From the NCBI GenBank assembly GCA_002811645.1, contig PDIP01000083.1, forward strand, positions 196,366-260,365: a stretch of DNA of 64,000 nucleotides, read 5' to 3'. Each line of letters begins with the position of its first letter. The stretch's first letter is position 1. This stretch comes from Corallochytrium limacisporum (taxonomy: Eukaryota; Opisthokonta). Under the pieces are notes generated by a model that ran no database searches, was not told the DNA's origin, and was given only the letters and a program-made list of their open reading frames with translations. A program made the position numbers and the translations under genes. This document shows positions 1 through 10,251 of the stretch, in pieces.

Positions 1-2088
1 GCTGTCACACAACCTGTACCAGAATACTACGAGCAGAATCAAGGAGAGAGTCTGGATTCCCGCCTGGCGGCAATTGAGCAAATGCATGGACTTGGTCCTC
101 CTGACATGTGCCATGTGAGCAAGTCGATCACTCGCCAGGGCGGTATCTTTTCTGCTGCGGAGACAACGAACAAGGGCACCTACCACTACATCCACGGTCT
201 CGATGTGACAAGTGGTGCTGCGATTGCTGCGTACTTTACGTCGTTGCTAGCTGCACCTCGCCAGACAGAATGGCCAGTGCGGGGTGAATGGAAGATCCAG
301 GGTGGCACCTACTGCTCTTACAATGCCTTCACCCGCACCGATGTGCGTGTTGAAATTACCATGCCCGGCAGCGTCCTGGCCTACGGAGTCAATAATCGCG
401 GGGACCGATTCGAGACGACAGAAAGGACGTGGCAGGAGTTGTGGATCTCTGCGGTGCTGCGTTGGGTGGACCGCCCGAATCCGTTTGTGCACCACGTGGA
501 TTGTCTGCGTACGTTTGATCCTTTCGATGAGAAGAGCAGTGAGCAAGCATTCCTCAAGGCTGCGGCTGAAATGTTCTGGGAAGGCGTTTCATTGGGATCC
601 TCTGAGCCTCTGGCCATCCCAGACAATGTCAACAACCGTCTGACCCAGGGACTGCGTCGGTTCTTCATGGACACTGGTCGGTACGCAGATGCCATTGATT
701 TCTTTGCACAGTTCGTGGACCGCGACGCGGAGCTGCAGGCCCTGATTGCTGAAGCGGAGGACAACCTGAATCGCCGCACTCAGAGCCTCTGTACCCTCGC
801 TCGGACCTTGAAGGAAGTTCCGGAGTCAGCTAACCTGCTGGTCGCGGAGGGGTCCCTGCTTGTCCATGCCGGGCAGATGGAACTTGCGGAGAGTGTGAGT
901 CGATACGCTGCAGATACCTCTCCCGGCCGTTCCAGCGTCTGGCTGAACCTGGCACGAGTGTATCTAGCAAGGGAAATGTACGAAGACTGTCTAGTCGCCC
1001 TGAACGTTACACCAATGAATTCTAGCGCGGAGTTCTTCATTCCGGACATGCCTCCGGCGGCACGTCGCATGCACGACAATACAGCCGTGCTGGACATGAT
1101 TGAACAGGAGGAAGACGGTGATGAAGCACTATTCTCTCTGCTGGGCCCGAACCTAAAGGAGAACTTCCTGGAGGCCTACACCATCCTCGCAGACATTGTG
1201 AAAAAGACTGGCTGGGATCAGTTGCTGGCCTTCCGCTCCAAGGTGTTTGTCATGGAGGAGGAATACGTGATGAGCACCAAGGAATTGGCAGAACGGAAAC
1301 GCAAGGCCACGGAGCAGCGCAGAAAGCACACACCGCACGAGGGCTCGCCTGAAGGCAAGCCCCGCCAGGGCCAACGTACGGTCTCTGAAAGCTCCGAAGA
1401 GCAGAAGCCTTCGACACAGGACGACAGCCAACAAAAGGAGCAGGAAGACCAGCAAGAGGAGCCGCAAGAACAGCAGGAAACGACCAATGCGGCAACCGTG
1501 GACAAACCTGACGGCACTACCGCGGAGGAGGAAGCTCGTGGAAGCGATCAATCCAACAAGGAGCAATTGGAGCGCAAGCGTCTGTGCGAACGCTGGTTGG
1601 ATCACATTTTCATGGCGCTCTACAAGGATCTGCGTCAGTATTCACTATGGAAGGCCCAGGAGGCCCGGGTACGGCAGGGGGCGACTGCTCAGGAACGCAC
1701 CGTGGGCGACATGCTCCGCTTGGGTCAGCTTGCGGAGCGTTTGCTCCGGGAAGAGGACGCCCTCCGCTGTTACGCTCAGTGTGTGGAAATTGCCTACAGT
1801 CTGCGCGCGTGGTGCCAGCTCACTACGCTGTACATCAAACTCCAGCAGTACGACGATGCCTTGGCTGCCGTCGGCAAAGTCTTCAGTTTCTACTCCATGA
1901 ACCGGCAGCTGATGGTGCCGCAGAAGGTCCTCGCTGCCCTGAACCAGATGGTTGTGGCCAAGGGATTGAAATACTGCACAGAAAACATTGAGGCTGTCGG
2001 TGACCTGACGCCTGGCATGAAGTGGGCACTCTGGTTCGTTACGCGCAGGCGTCCCGTTCTCTTCGATCAAGGGAAGTCTGGAGCCTAG
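1..2088 (+). CDS. ChAP-family exomer component (Bud7/Bch1/Chs6-like), 5'-truncated by window edge
   Basis: ChAPs (Chs5-Arf1 binding proteins) bind cargo tails and Arf1 in the exomer coat, which carries selected membrane proteins from the trans-Golgi to the cell surface. The frame is open from base 1, so the start lies upstream; 695 residues are visible, and the Met at base 82 is internal. The N-terminal part has family signatures: LGPPDMCHV, a GTYHYIHG segment, and YCSYNAF followed by VEITMPGS. TPR-like helical repeats follow (about residues 215-330 and 560-640). Between them lies a Q/E-rich low-complexity linker at about residues 450-520. The gene converges on the next one with 179 bp between stop codons. 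Family assignment is from recalled motifs. ChAPs are best documented in fungi, so this gene is a useful phylogenetic marker. Confidence 0.85.
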   Translation, partial: AVTQPVPEYYEQNQGESLDSRLAAIEQMHGLGPPDMCHVSKSITRQGGIFSAAETTNKGTYHYIHGLDVTSGAAIAAYFTSLLAAPRQTEWPVRGEWKIQGGTYCSYNAFTRTDVRVEITMPGSVLAYGVNNRGDRFETTERTWQELWISAVLRWVDRPNPFVHHVDCLRTFDPFDEKSSEQAFLKAAAEMFWEGVSLGSSEPLAIPDNVNNRLTQGLRRFFMDTGRYADAIDFFAQFVDRDAELQALIAEAEDNLNRRTQSLCTLARTLKEVPESANLLVAEGSLLVHAGQMELAESVSRYAADTSPGRSSVWLNLARVYLAREMYEDCLVALNVTPMNSSAEFFIPDMPPAARRMHDNTAVLDMIEQEEDGDEALFSLLGPNLKENFLEAYTILADIVKKTGWDQLLAFRSKVFVMEEEYVMSTKELAERKRKATEQRRKHTPHEGSPEGKPRQGQRTVSESSEEQKPSTQDDSQQKEQEDQQEEPQEQQETTNAATVDKPDGTTAEEEARGSDQSNKEQLERKRLCERWLDHIFMALYKDLRQYSLWKAQEARVRQGATAQERTVGDMLRLGQLAERLLREEDALRCYAQCVEIAYSLRAWCQLTTLYIKLQQYDDALAAVGKVFSFYSMNRQLMVPQKVLAALNQMVVAKGLKYCTENIEAVGDLTPGMKWALWFVTRRRPVLFDQGKSGA

Positions 2089-2267
2089 CAAAGTTAGCTT
2101 AAATACAGTATTAATGTCTCTAGTCGCCTTGTAGAAAGCTTTTGAACATTTGTGTATTGCTCCATTAATGTACATTTATATGCCATTTGGATCTGTTCGA
2201 CATAGCAGACAAATTAAATCCAACACCGTGGTTTAGGTCGCATGAGGCCATCGTCTTCTTGTCCACG

Positions 2268-3488
2268 CTATTCCTGTTTCACACCAGAGGAAGCAGCGGC
2301 AACGCCGTAGGCCACCTTCTGCTTTAAGTTTCGCTCCCCTTCGGAGGGTGCCCTGCTCTGGTCCGTCTTACGGACCTCGCCGATCTCCTGGAGCACCAGT
2401 GTCGCCACCGCTGCCTGGCCAAGACCCATGACAAAGACACCAGCGAAGGGAATGGCCGCCAGGAGCACCAGAGGGTATGTGAAGCCGAAGATGACGGCCC
2501 AGTGATACCGCATCAGGGTCTGCTGTTCCTTGTAAGTGAGCATGAGATATTGCTTCATGTACGGCTTCAGAAGCAGCCAGCTCATCTTGCGGGCAAGAAC
2601 GTACGCCTGTAGAGCTGGCACGAGGAACGGGCCAACGAATGGCAGCCATCCAATTATGCCAATGACCGTATACTGAGCGTAAAAGTGCAGGTATTTGCGG
2701 ATCTTGTCCCACTGCTTAACCGCAAAGTTGGTTTTGTGCTCCGTGTTGCGCTTCATGCGCTCGACCATGTCCTTGCCAACTTCTTCGTCAAGATCTAGCA
2801 TTTGGGCATTGAACACATTTGAAAAGAGGTGCGGTTGGCTCTGACCCACCCAATTGATACTCAAGCTCGGCACCAGGAGCATGGTTGACACGAAGGAAGC
2901 AGGACTGATGAGCAGGGACCCCAGTGTAAGAGGCCAAGCCGCAATCGCCGCACCAATGAACATGGAGTAGGCCTTGAACACGGCCTGGGCATTCTCCAAG
3001 AAATAGTCCTTCAGGGGACCACGAAGTTCCTTGTTGAAGATACCGCGCAGGCAGCCGACAAAAAGGATCACAAGACCTTTGCACATCAGCACTCCAGCCC
3101 GTGCCACCTGCATGACCACGGAACCCTCTTCCTTGACCTGAGCCTGCATCACATCGGCCCGGCGCTCACCCCAGGTCTCTTCGAGACCACGGGGTACCAG
3201 GAGAGGTAGGTCATCCTTGCGGAGGTAAGACACTTGCTTCTTACTCATGATGGGAGTTGTGTGGATGATGTGCGAGGGTAGTACTGTTGTCGCACTGGAC
3301 ACTACAGTCTCTACGGGTCGCCGTCGTAGACTATTGATCACACTGTGTGGTATGAACAGATCCTTTTCCTTTGGGAAACGATACACCGATGGCCGCCTCG
3401 TCTGTACCAAGAGACGTACCGTAACGTGCGTACGAACTCCAGTGTTGCACGCAATGCGGGAAGAAGCTATCAGAGATTGCAGGATCAT
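2268..3488 (-). CDS. Multi-pass membrane protein, EI24/Rrt8-Lds-like
   Basis: The protein has several hydrophobic stretches, separated by a charged loop (VERMKRNTEHK) and a GWLPFVGPFLVP segment. That pairing of glycines and prolines in a membrane helix, followed by a basic stretch and further helices, recalls the EI24/etoposide-induced family and the yeast lipid-droplet and spore-wall proteins Rrt8 and Lds1. I assign this loosely. The first ATG is at 3488 and gives 406 residues. The N-terminal 80 residues are rich in Arg, Ser, Thr and Val and poor in acids, which could be a mitochondrial presequence. A second ATG at 3248 (MSKKQ) gives a 326-residue protein that starts just before the recognisable part and is equally possible. 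Function unknown. Confidence 0.6.
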   Translation of the reverse strand: MILQSLIASSRIACNTGVRTHVTVRLLVQTRRPSVYRFPKEKDLFIPHSVINSLRRRPVETVVSSATTVLPSHIIHTTPIMSKKQVSYLRKDDLPLLVPRGLEETWGERRADVMQAQVKEEGSVVMQVARAGVLMCKGLVILFVGCLRGIFNKELRGPLKDYFLENAQAVFKAYSMFIGAAIAAWPLTLGSLLISPASFVSTMLLVPSLSINWVGQSQPHLFSNVFNAQMLDLDEEVGKDMVERMKRNTEHKTNFAVKQWDKIRKYLHFYAQYTVIGIIGWLPFVGPFLVPALQAYVLARKMSWLLLKPYMKQYLMLTYKEQQTLMRYHWAVIFGFTYPLVLLAAIPFAGVFVMGLGQAAVATLVLQEIGEVRKTDQSRAPSEGERNLKQKVAYGVAAASSGVKQE

Positions 3489-4366
3489 CACCTGCGTACC
3501 CTAGTCAGCAATACAAGGGCTCCATTCCTTGACGAACCGGTGTGAATATGGAACCTTAAGGAAACAGTCAGCTCGAGCAAGTTGGAATACCCTGCTGACG
3601 CAAGCGCTTCCATTCCTATGCATGTCTCCGACGCACGCACAGTGACTGCATTGCCCCGGCTGACCCGGGCTTGTGGAAGAATGATTTGGCCTGCGCTCTC
3701 CATCTCTGGGTGTCCCCCGCCATCTGCAAAGTTCCAAATTCCACTCGCATAGTGCGCTTCACAGTCCGTATGCAGAACTCACTGATGCGAACAAGGAAAT
3801 GGTGAAGATCCGCGCACCCACATTAGAGAACGAGACAAAAGGGTGAACAGTAACTGCCTGTTGCTGGTTTATTTGTGCGTGTTGCGCCGTGAAAACACAG
3901 TGGAAAAGAATCTTCACCAACGATGACGCACGCAACGCACCCAAGGCAGTTCCCCTCCCTGCCTTGCGGGCCCTTTGGGATCCGACAAAGCAAAAAAGAA
4001 AAGAAAAGAGAGGAAACTTCCCCCTGTAATTCTTAGGATTTTGGGGCCAAGTTGAAGTTTGGACTGCGAGCTCCGCCGGTTCTCCCAAAGTTTTGCTCGA
4101 CCTCCCCTCCCCCCGCGCGGCGGCGGAAGAGAGGGACTGATGAGCACTAGAAAAGGGGGCCTATTTTATCCAGCCATCGGGCCGTTTTAATATACTGGCT
4201 TTTTTGTAAATTGCTGTTGGGGGCGGGGCCACACACGCAGAGAGAAAACTAAAGAAAACAGAAAAAATTAAAAACCGAACGGGGCTACGGAACCTGAGCT
4301 GGCATGGGGGAGGATGGATCTCGCTGGTTGATTGTGGGGGCCTCACACATCACATCCAACCGGGTC

Positions 4367-4385
4367 GTGTGTGTGTGTGTGTGTG
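4367..4385. repeat. (GT)n microsatellite
   Basis: About nine GT units followed by imperfect GC/GT sequence. Confidence 0.9.
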
Positions 4386-5463
4386 CGTCTGTATGTGTAT
4401 TCCCATCATGATGGATCAGTGCGTGTACGGTAGTCTGCATCATCGGGAGCATGTTGGTGTGTAGTGGGAGTCGGATACGAACAAAATAGACCGCTTTGGC
4501 GGGGGATCACCAGACGTTGCAGTCAGATCGGGACGGGCGATCTCGCTCGGGCTAACGACCCTGTTGGGCATGGTACTATTGATCACACACACATAGAGAA
4601 CTAATGCAAAGAGTGATTTATGAAAAAGGTGATTGAACGATCAAGATGGACAGCTAGCGATCGGGGGCATGCTGATCCAATGATGGGAGGGGCAGCAGCA
4701 CCTGGGTACCTTACCGTAGGGTGGCCAGGCTGGCGAAGCGCGCTCAGTAATAGGCACGGTGGTGGAGACGATAGGGGGAGAGATCGACTCGTGGTTGGCC
4801 CTGTCTGTGTGCAACAACGTCATTCCGTACTCGCGGTACCTTCTTGCCAGTTCAAAAATTTCGGTGACGGAGGACAGTGGGAGCCAAAATATCGGCCACT
4901 CTCCCCTTCCCTTTCGCGGGGCCGGGCGCTTCAAGAGTAAGGCCTACTGCATTTGGCAGGTGCTAATTCAACCTCCCCGAGGAAATATTAGAAACAAAGG
5001 CCAAACATACCAACCGGGCCGTTTTGGTGTTTGAATGAGGGCACGGGCACAGTAGTAGTCGGGGTACTAGTGCTGGTAGTGGTATTACCGTTATCGCGCC
5101 CGTTTGGTATCGGAATCTGTGCGGTGAGACGCGTTCCACGATATACGCTTAGCTGTTCGTACCGTACGCAATACACGGGGTACTTTTGAACCATCCTTGA
5201 ATCAATAGCAGCACGGTCCCCCCATGTCCGTCGCCAATTTGTGTCTCTCTTCTCCACATTCTTCACGCATAGATCTGCGGTGGGACATTGGAGGCATGGT
5301 GCGGACATTACCGATAGCCCCTGCGCACCGTGGGTTTCCTGGGCCGGAACAACCAAGCCTCCATTGTCATTGTCTGTTCCCCGGGCCCCCCTCCCCCGAA
5401 ACTAGGCGGTATACAGGAAAAATAACCGAGAATTAACAGATGTTGACCTCAAACACCTCCCCC

Positions 5464-5654
5464 NNNNNNNNNNNNNNNNNNNNNNNNNNNNNNNNNNNNN
5501 NNNNNNNNNNNNNNNNNNNNNNNNNNNNNNNNNNNNNNNNNNNNNNNNNNNNNNNNNNNNNNNNNNNNNNNNNNNNNNNNNNNNNNNNNNNNNNNNNNNN
5601 NNNNNNNNNNNNNNNNNNNNNNNNNNNNNNNNNNNNNNNNNNNNNNNNNNNNNN
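5464..5654. other. Assembly gap (N run)
   Basis: 191 N bases. The right flank is a C-rich homopolymer tract and the left flank ends in a C run, so the missing sequence is probably more low-complexity polypyrimidine. Confidence 0.99.
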
Positions 5655-5815
5655 CTTCCCCCCCCGCCCCTTTTGACTGCCTTCCCAACCAACCAAGCGT
5701 CCCTACGCCGTGCAAAACCCCCTCCTGCATGGCTCGGTGCTCTCTCCCCCTTCGCCAGCCTCCCCTCCGGGGCCTTCTTCCTTCCTAAAACTGCTTAAAA
5801 CCTAGGGATCTTTGC

Positions 5816-5856
5816 CTCTCTCTCTCTCTCGCTCTCGCTCTCGCTCTCGCTCTCTA
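5816..5856. repeat. (CT)n / (GCTCTC)n microsatellite
   Basis: CT dinucleotides run into four GCTCTC hexamers, then a short CT tail. Confidence 0.9.
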
Positions 5857-6715
5857 GCTCTGGCCCGAGAAAGTCAGTGGCAGTGCCCTCCCCCTTTTTT
5901 CCAAACCCTCTGAAGAATTTTTCTTCAAGGGAGGGGGGGGAGGCCAGAAAAGAAGAATAATCAAAACCAATCCTTTCTACTACGCAACAATGGGAAAAAA
6001 AAAGGAAAAATGCCGGTGAGAGTGGGAGAAACGAGAGCCGGGCCAACAAGAAAAAGAAGGAGGGGGGAGGGGGAGCTCCAGAGTCCCCCAAAGTCAGAAC
6101 CAATCCCCGATCTTTGTCTTTGTTGTGCAAACTTTCATCAATTTTTTTACAGTGTGTCCAATGGCCCCGAAAACGGCGTGTGTGTAGTAGTAGTAGTCCT
6201 TCATTGGACGCGTACTACCACTACTACTACTCCCGGGTCTCCCTCCCCACTCATTGATTCTTCTGTCTTTAATTCTTTTCTTAAAGTTGGCTTGGCTGGC
6301 CCTTTCTCGCCCCCCCTCCCTTGTCCCCCACCTCGCCAGCCGCCCAAGGAGGAAAACCCGAAGAAAAGAAGAATGAAATACCGGAGAGGGGGGGAGCGGG
6401 GAGAAATTGTTTTGCTTTTGTTTTTTGCCATTGCGTCCGTTTATTTACTTTTTTTTGCATTTTCATTCGAGGGAGAGCGCATAAGCAAAAAAAGCAAAAA
6501 GAGAAAATTGGTTGGGTTTTGCTTGTGTGCCGGGTGTTTCGTTGGTTCTCATCCACTTTATTGATATGTTCTTAAATATTTTGAAGAAGAAGAAGAAAAA
6601 CCACCGAACAAAACCCTCCCTCCCCCCCTCCGGGCCGGGCACCGGGCGTGGTTTTTTTTTTCTTTTTCGTGGCCGTTGGGTGCTGTGCATCCTCGGGGCT
6701 TGGAACGGTTGAGTT

Positions 6716-6737
6716 TGGAATGGAATGGAATGGAATG
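6716..6737. repeat. TGGAA pentamer repeat
   Basis: Four tandem TGGAA units lie about 290 bp upstream of the annexin start codon. Confidence 0.85.
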
Positions 6738-6884
6738 ATCTGGTGGATACGGAACGGGATGCGGGTTGTGGGCGCTTCGGGGAGGCTGTAGGAGTGAGTA
6801 GAGGGTGGTGGCATCAGCGCTACGTCGCTTGACGTGCGCACGAAGAATGAAAGCTTGGGAAAATATGAGGTTGTCCACGGCAGG

Positions 6885-6891
6885 TATTTAA
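6885..6891 (+). promoter_or_regulatory. Possible TATA element of the annexin gene
   Basis: TATTTAA lies 139 bp upstream of the annexin ATG, just after the low-complexity tract ends. A leader of about 100 nt would fit. Inferred from position and consensus only. Confidence 0.35.
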
Positions 6892-7029
6892 GCAGATCAA
6901 CCTAAGACCTGCTGTGGACACGCTGTCAACGGCTTCCAACGACAAAGGGATCAGGTTCTGGACAAGGCACGTTGGCCAGAACATCTACACAAGCAAGCAG
7001 GTAAACAAAGAACAAAACAAGAACAAAGA

Positions 7030-8547
7030 ATGTCGGGATACCCACCGCCCGCTGGTGGCTACGGAGGCTATCCGCCGCCTGGCCAACCACCCTACGGCGC
7101 ACCGCCGGGACCCCCCGGTGCTCCTGGCTACCCTCCACCAGCTGGTGGTCATCCGCCCTATGGCGCTCCTCCACCTGGTGGCCAGCCTCCGTATGGCGGC
7201 GCACCTCCGCCCGCCGGCTTCCACCCACCACCCCACGGACAGCCTGGCGCTCCAGGCTACCCGCCCCCTCAGCCCGGTTATGGCCAACCTCCGCCGCCTG
7301 GTGGCCCGCCGCCGCACGGTGCCCCGTACGCCGGCTACCCTCCGCAACAGGCTCAGGCCTACCCGGGAGCCCCGCCGCAGGGTGGAGGCGCCTATCCAGG
7401 CGCTCCCCCGCAGGGCGGAGCAGCCGTCTACGCCGCGTCTCCGTACGGTCAGCAGCCACCGACGGGGTACGCACCGAACCCTTACGCTGCCGCGGGCGTC
7501 GGTGCCGCGGCAGGAGCTCACTATGCTCAAAATGCTCAGGCCGGTGCCCCACCTCCGCAAGGTTACGGCTCGGCCATGAGCGTGCACACTCTGGAGAACC
7601 CGGGACGACCATCGATCAAGGCAGGACGTGGCGAGCCGGTCCGGGATGCTGAAATCCTGCGTAAGGCAATGAAAGGCTTCGGTACGGACGAGAAGGCATT
7701 GATCAGTGTGCTGGGCGCGCGGACGTTGAAGGAAAAGTTCGAGATTGGACGTGCCTTCAAGACAGCGTACGGCAAGGACCTGGTTAAGGACCTTGATTCC
7801 GAGACCTCTGGCGATTTCGGTATGTTAGTGGAGCACCAGATCAAGACTCCAGCCATGTGGGACGCATGGAACATCCGCAAGGCCTGCAAAGGAGCGGGTA
7901 CCAACGAGACGCTGTTGATTATGATCTTGGCCAGCCGCACCAACGAAGAGATTCACGAAATCCGCCAGGCCTTCAAGCGCGAGTACCATGTGGAGCTGGA
8001 TAATGTGCTAAAGAGCGAGACCTCGGGGCACTTCGAACGCCTCTTGGTGTCCCTGGCCCAGGGCAACCGCCAGAAGTCTGGTCCAGTGGATGCCAACATG
8101 GCCCGCGAAGATGCCAGCCGCCTCAAGGCCGCTGGTATTGACAAGCTTGGCACGGACGAGAGCCAATTCAATGCCATTCTCTGCACCCGCAGCTTCCCCC
8201 AACTGCGGGCGACGTTCGATGAGTACTCAAAGCTGACGGGCAAGGACATTCTGCAGTCCCTCCACTCAGAAATGAGCGGTGATCTGTACTCGGGTATGAA
8301 GGCCGTAGTGTGCATTGCGCGTGACCCTCCAACCTACTTTGCCGAGCGGGCTTACAAGGCAATGAAGGGCATGGGCACACAGGAGCAGATTCTGAACTAC
8401 GTTGTCGTGGCCAGGGCTGAGAAGGATATGGAGGACATCAAGGAGGCCTACATGAAGCAGTACAAGAAGAGTCTGGTCAGTGCGATTGAATCCGACACCA
8501 GTGGTGACTACAAGCGCATGCTGGTCGCAATGGTCAATGGTAACTAA
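7030..8547 (+). CDS. Annexin with long Pro/Gly/Tyr-rich N-terminus (A7/A11 type)
   Basis: Annexins bind acidic phospholipid membranes in a calcium-dependent way and act in membrane organisation, repair and trafficking. The C-terminal 300 residues hold four annexin repeats, at about residues 208-268, 280-345, 365-430 and 440-503. Repeat loops read KGFGTDE, KGAGTNE, DKLGTDE and KGMGTQE, each followed some 40 residues later by an acidic cap such as SETSGD, SEMSGD or SDTSGD. These are type II calcium-site signatures. The first 200 residues are a disordered region of GYPPP, PPYGAPP and PGAPPQGG units, like the head of annexin A7 or A11, which can drive condensation and bind penta-EF-hand proteins. 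The 505-residue length is typical of that subtype. The ATG at 7030 follows an A-rich leader. Confidence 0.97.
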   Translation: MSGYPPPAGGYGGYPPPGQPPYGAPPGPPGAPGYPPPAGGHPPYGAPPPGGQPPYGGAPPPAGFHPPPHGQPGAPGYPPPQPGYGQPPPPGGPPPHGAPYAGYPPQQAQAYPGAPPQGGGAYPGAPPQGGAAVYAASPYGQQPPTGYAPNPYAAAGVGAAAGAHYAQNAQAGAPPPQGYGSAMSVHTLENPGRPSIKAGRGEPVRDAEILRKAMKGFGTDEKALISVLGARTLKEKFEIGRAFKTAYGKDLVKDLDSETSGDFGMLVEHQIKTPAMWDAWNIRKACKGAGTNETLLIMILASRTNEEIHEIRQAFKREYHVELDNVLKSETSGHFERLLVSLAQGNRQKSGPVDANMAREDASRLKAAGIDKLGTDESQFNAILCTRSFPQLRATFDEYSKLTGKDILQSLHSEMSGDLYSGMKAVVCIARDPPTYFAERAYKAMKGMGTQEQILNYVVVARAEKDMEDIKEAYMKQYKKSLVSAIESDTSGDYKRMLVAMVNGN

Positions 8548-8694
8548 AAAAAACAAAACAGGTGACGGGCAATGATCTTGAAGGCCCTTCTGCCCTGCTC
8601 ATCTCACTCAATCCACTGCCTTCAGCCTATACTTGTTCGAAAATCAAAAATCAAAGACCCTATCACTAGCTCATCACGTTGCTACCGAAAACAA

Positions 8695-8700
8695 AATAAA
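8695..8700 (+). terminator. Candidate poly(A) signal of the annexin gene
   Basis: AATAAA lies 148 bp after the annexin stop codon and 37 bp before the end of the convergent DA1-like gene, so the two transcripts could overlap at their 3' ends. Confidence 0.4.
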
Positions 8701-8736
8701 CCCTATTTCTTGCTATGGATAATTTGCATGCGTTGT

Positions 8737-10251
8737 CTATAATCGCTCCTTGTTGATGGCCAGCAACAACTGCCCCATGGTCACGCCGCTCTGCCGCGAT
8801 ACTGACAGCATTTTGGCCAGTCCACGACTATATATCAGTGCATCCGATCCTTCAACACTCTGTTCCTGATTGCCGGCACTGCTTCTGTTGCCGTGGAAGA
8901 TGCCGATGCCGGATGCCGATACCGATGCCGAGATCTCGGCACGGTGCAGGAGCAGCGCCAGGCGCCTGTTTGCCCAATCTGCGGGACCCAGGAACGGGCG
9001 CTCGGTTGTATCTGTCTGACTGGTCCGATCCAACTGTTGCATCTTTGCGTGCATAGAAGTCATGACCAGTCGACGCAACCACAGACAGACAAGAAGTTCG
9101 CAGAACCCTTCTTCAACGTCCAGGGGCACGGATTGATACCGATGTCCGCCCGAATCCACGCCGACCAACGCACGGAAGGCCGCGTGGCCAAGTTCATGGG
9201 CCAACGTCATGGCTGCGACATTTGATGGTAGACCTTCAAGCACGTAGATTGCAATGGTTGTGCCCGGCTGATTATATGACAGGTGACGATCTTCGGTCGG
9301 ATCAGTTGAGCCAGACTGCTGAATCAACTGGTCACCACCTTTGCGGCTGCTCAGTCGGTCGAGGAACTCTTGTAACTTCTCACGCGTGCGGTTTCCAAAT
9401 TGTCCGGATGAATAAGGCCGTCCCAGTGCCACTGTAAGTCCAAGTGGAGGTGGTTGTCTAGTTTTGGCCAGCTGCGGTGGCCCCTCAATCTCCTCGCCAT
9501 CGTCGACTCCGTGCGATCCCAGTGTACGTCCCAGTTCTCGCATTTTCTCAGTGTCACCCAGACCAATCTTAACCCGTACCGGTCCGTTAGGGTCGATTAA
9601 ATGGAGCAGGTGCAGATCTCTACTCTCGGCTACCGAACCAAAGTCCAGTGCAACGCGGTAGGCAAGACGAAACGCTTCGTCGTCCGTCCGTAGGGGTGGG
9701 AATGTTCGATCGCACTGAACGCAGCAGCCGAGGTGCGGTGATCCGCCTATTGTTCGGTGCAAGCCCTCTGTCCAGCGGTCACAGCAGAGTCGGTCACAGC
9801 TTACGCAGCTTGCGTGGCTTTCCACGTGGCTGAGACAGTATGCCATCGACTGATCATCGCCGATCGGAAGAGACAGACTGTACGCTATCTGTTGATCGGG
9901 GTCCGGTTCAGTGATCAATGCCCGTTTTGGTCGGTATACTCCGTACTCAACGTCAGGTACGTATGCACCGCAGACGTTGCATTGTGGATTGCCCAGGAAA
10001 CACAGAAGTCCGACCAGTGACCTCTGGGCCTGTTCGACGATTGTGAGGAGAGGATTGGTGCTGCCTCTTGTACGCTGGTGGTGCTCCTGCTGCTGATATT
10101 GCGGCGTGTACGATTTGAGATACCTTCCTACAAATCTGCCACCGGACACGTTATCACTCTCCGTGTACAATACATACGTGCGGTAGCTAGCGTGGGTTGC
10201 CAAGCCGAAACCCAGTAACCGGCCAAAGACCGCGCCCCCGCCGAGATTCAT
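8737..10251 (-). CDS. DA1-like zinc metallopeptidase with LIM-type Cys pairs
   Basis: DA1 proteins, described in plants, are ubiquitin-activated peptidases that limit organ size; they join a LIM zinc module to a C-terminal peptidase domain. Here the catalytic motif HELGH is at residues 352-356, preceded by a LPSNVAAMTLA helix. A downstream DVEEGFCELL segment (about 378-387) supplies the third zinc ligand, the spacing and wording seen in DA1. Upstream CxxC pairs at about 91-94, 149-152 and 177-180 look like LIM zinc ligands. The open frame begins at a TTG, so I use the first ATG at 10251, giving 504 residues beginning MNLGG. I see no clear ubiquitin-interacting motif, unlike plant DA1. It converges on the annexin gene. 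The family call is by motif; the exact substrate is unknown. Confidence 0.75.
   Translation of the reverse strand: MNLGGGAVFGRLLGFGLATHASYRTYVLYTESDNVSGGRFVGRYLKSYTPQYQQQEHHQRTRGSTNPLLTIVEQAQRSLVGLLCFLGNPQCNVCGAYVPDVEYGVYRPKRALITEPDPDQQIAYSLSLPIGDDQSMAYCLSHVESHASCVSCDRLCCDRWTEGLHRTIGGSPHLGCCVQCDRTFPPLRTDDEAFRLAYRVALDFGSVAESRDLHLLHLIDPNGPVRVKIGLGDTEKMRELGRTLGSHGVDDGEEIEGPPQLAKTRQPPPLGLTVALGRPYSSGQFGNRTREKLQEFLDRLSSRKGGDQLIQQSGSTDPTEDRHLSYNQPGTTIAIYVLEGLPSNVAAMTLAHELGHAAFRALVGVDSGGHRYQSVPLDVEEGFCELLVCLWLRRLVMTSMHAKMQQLDRTSQTDTTERPFLGPADWANRRLALLLHRAEISASVSASGIGIFHGNRSSAGNQEQSVEGSDALIYSRGLAKMLSVSRQSGVTMGQLLLAINKERL

Larger units (their letters stand above)
3489..7029. other. Long low-complexity divergent spacer with assembly gap
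   Basis: This 3.5 kb spacer separates the 5' ends of the membrane-protein gene and the annexin gene. I see no convincing gene. It holds G and C homopolymers, A-rich purine tracts, a GT repeat, a CT/GCTCTC repeat, a TGGAA repeat and a 191 bp run of N. The many short open frames are low-complexity products of these tracts. Confidence 0.7.

Noticed and set aside
3700-6900. Many 60-184 codon frames in the first spacer
   Set aside because: They are Lys/Glu or Pro/Arg-rich products of homopolymer and purine tracts, with no domain.
6926-7612. Long Arg/Pro-rich open frames opposite and in other frames over the annexin head
   Set aside because: They are shadows of the annexin low-complexity coding region, with no recognisable motif.
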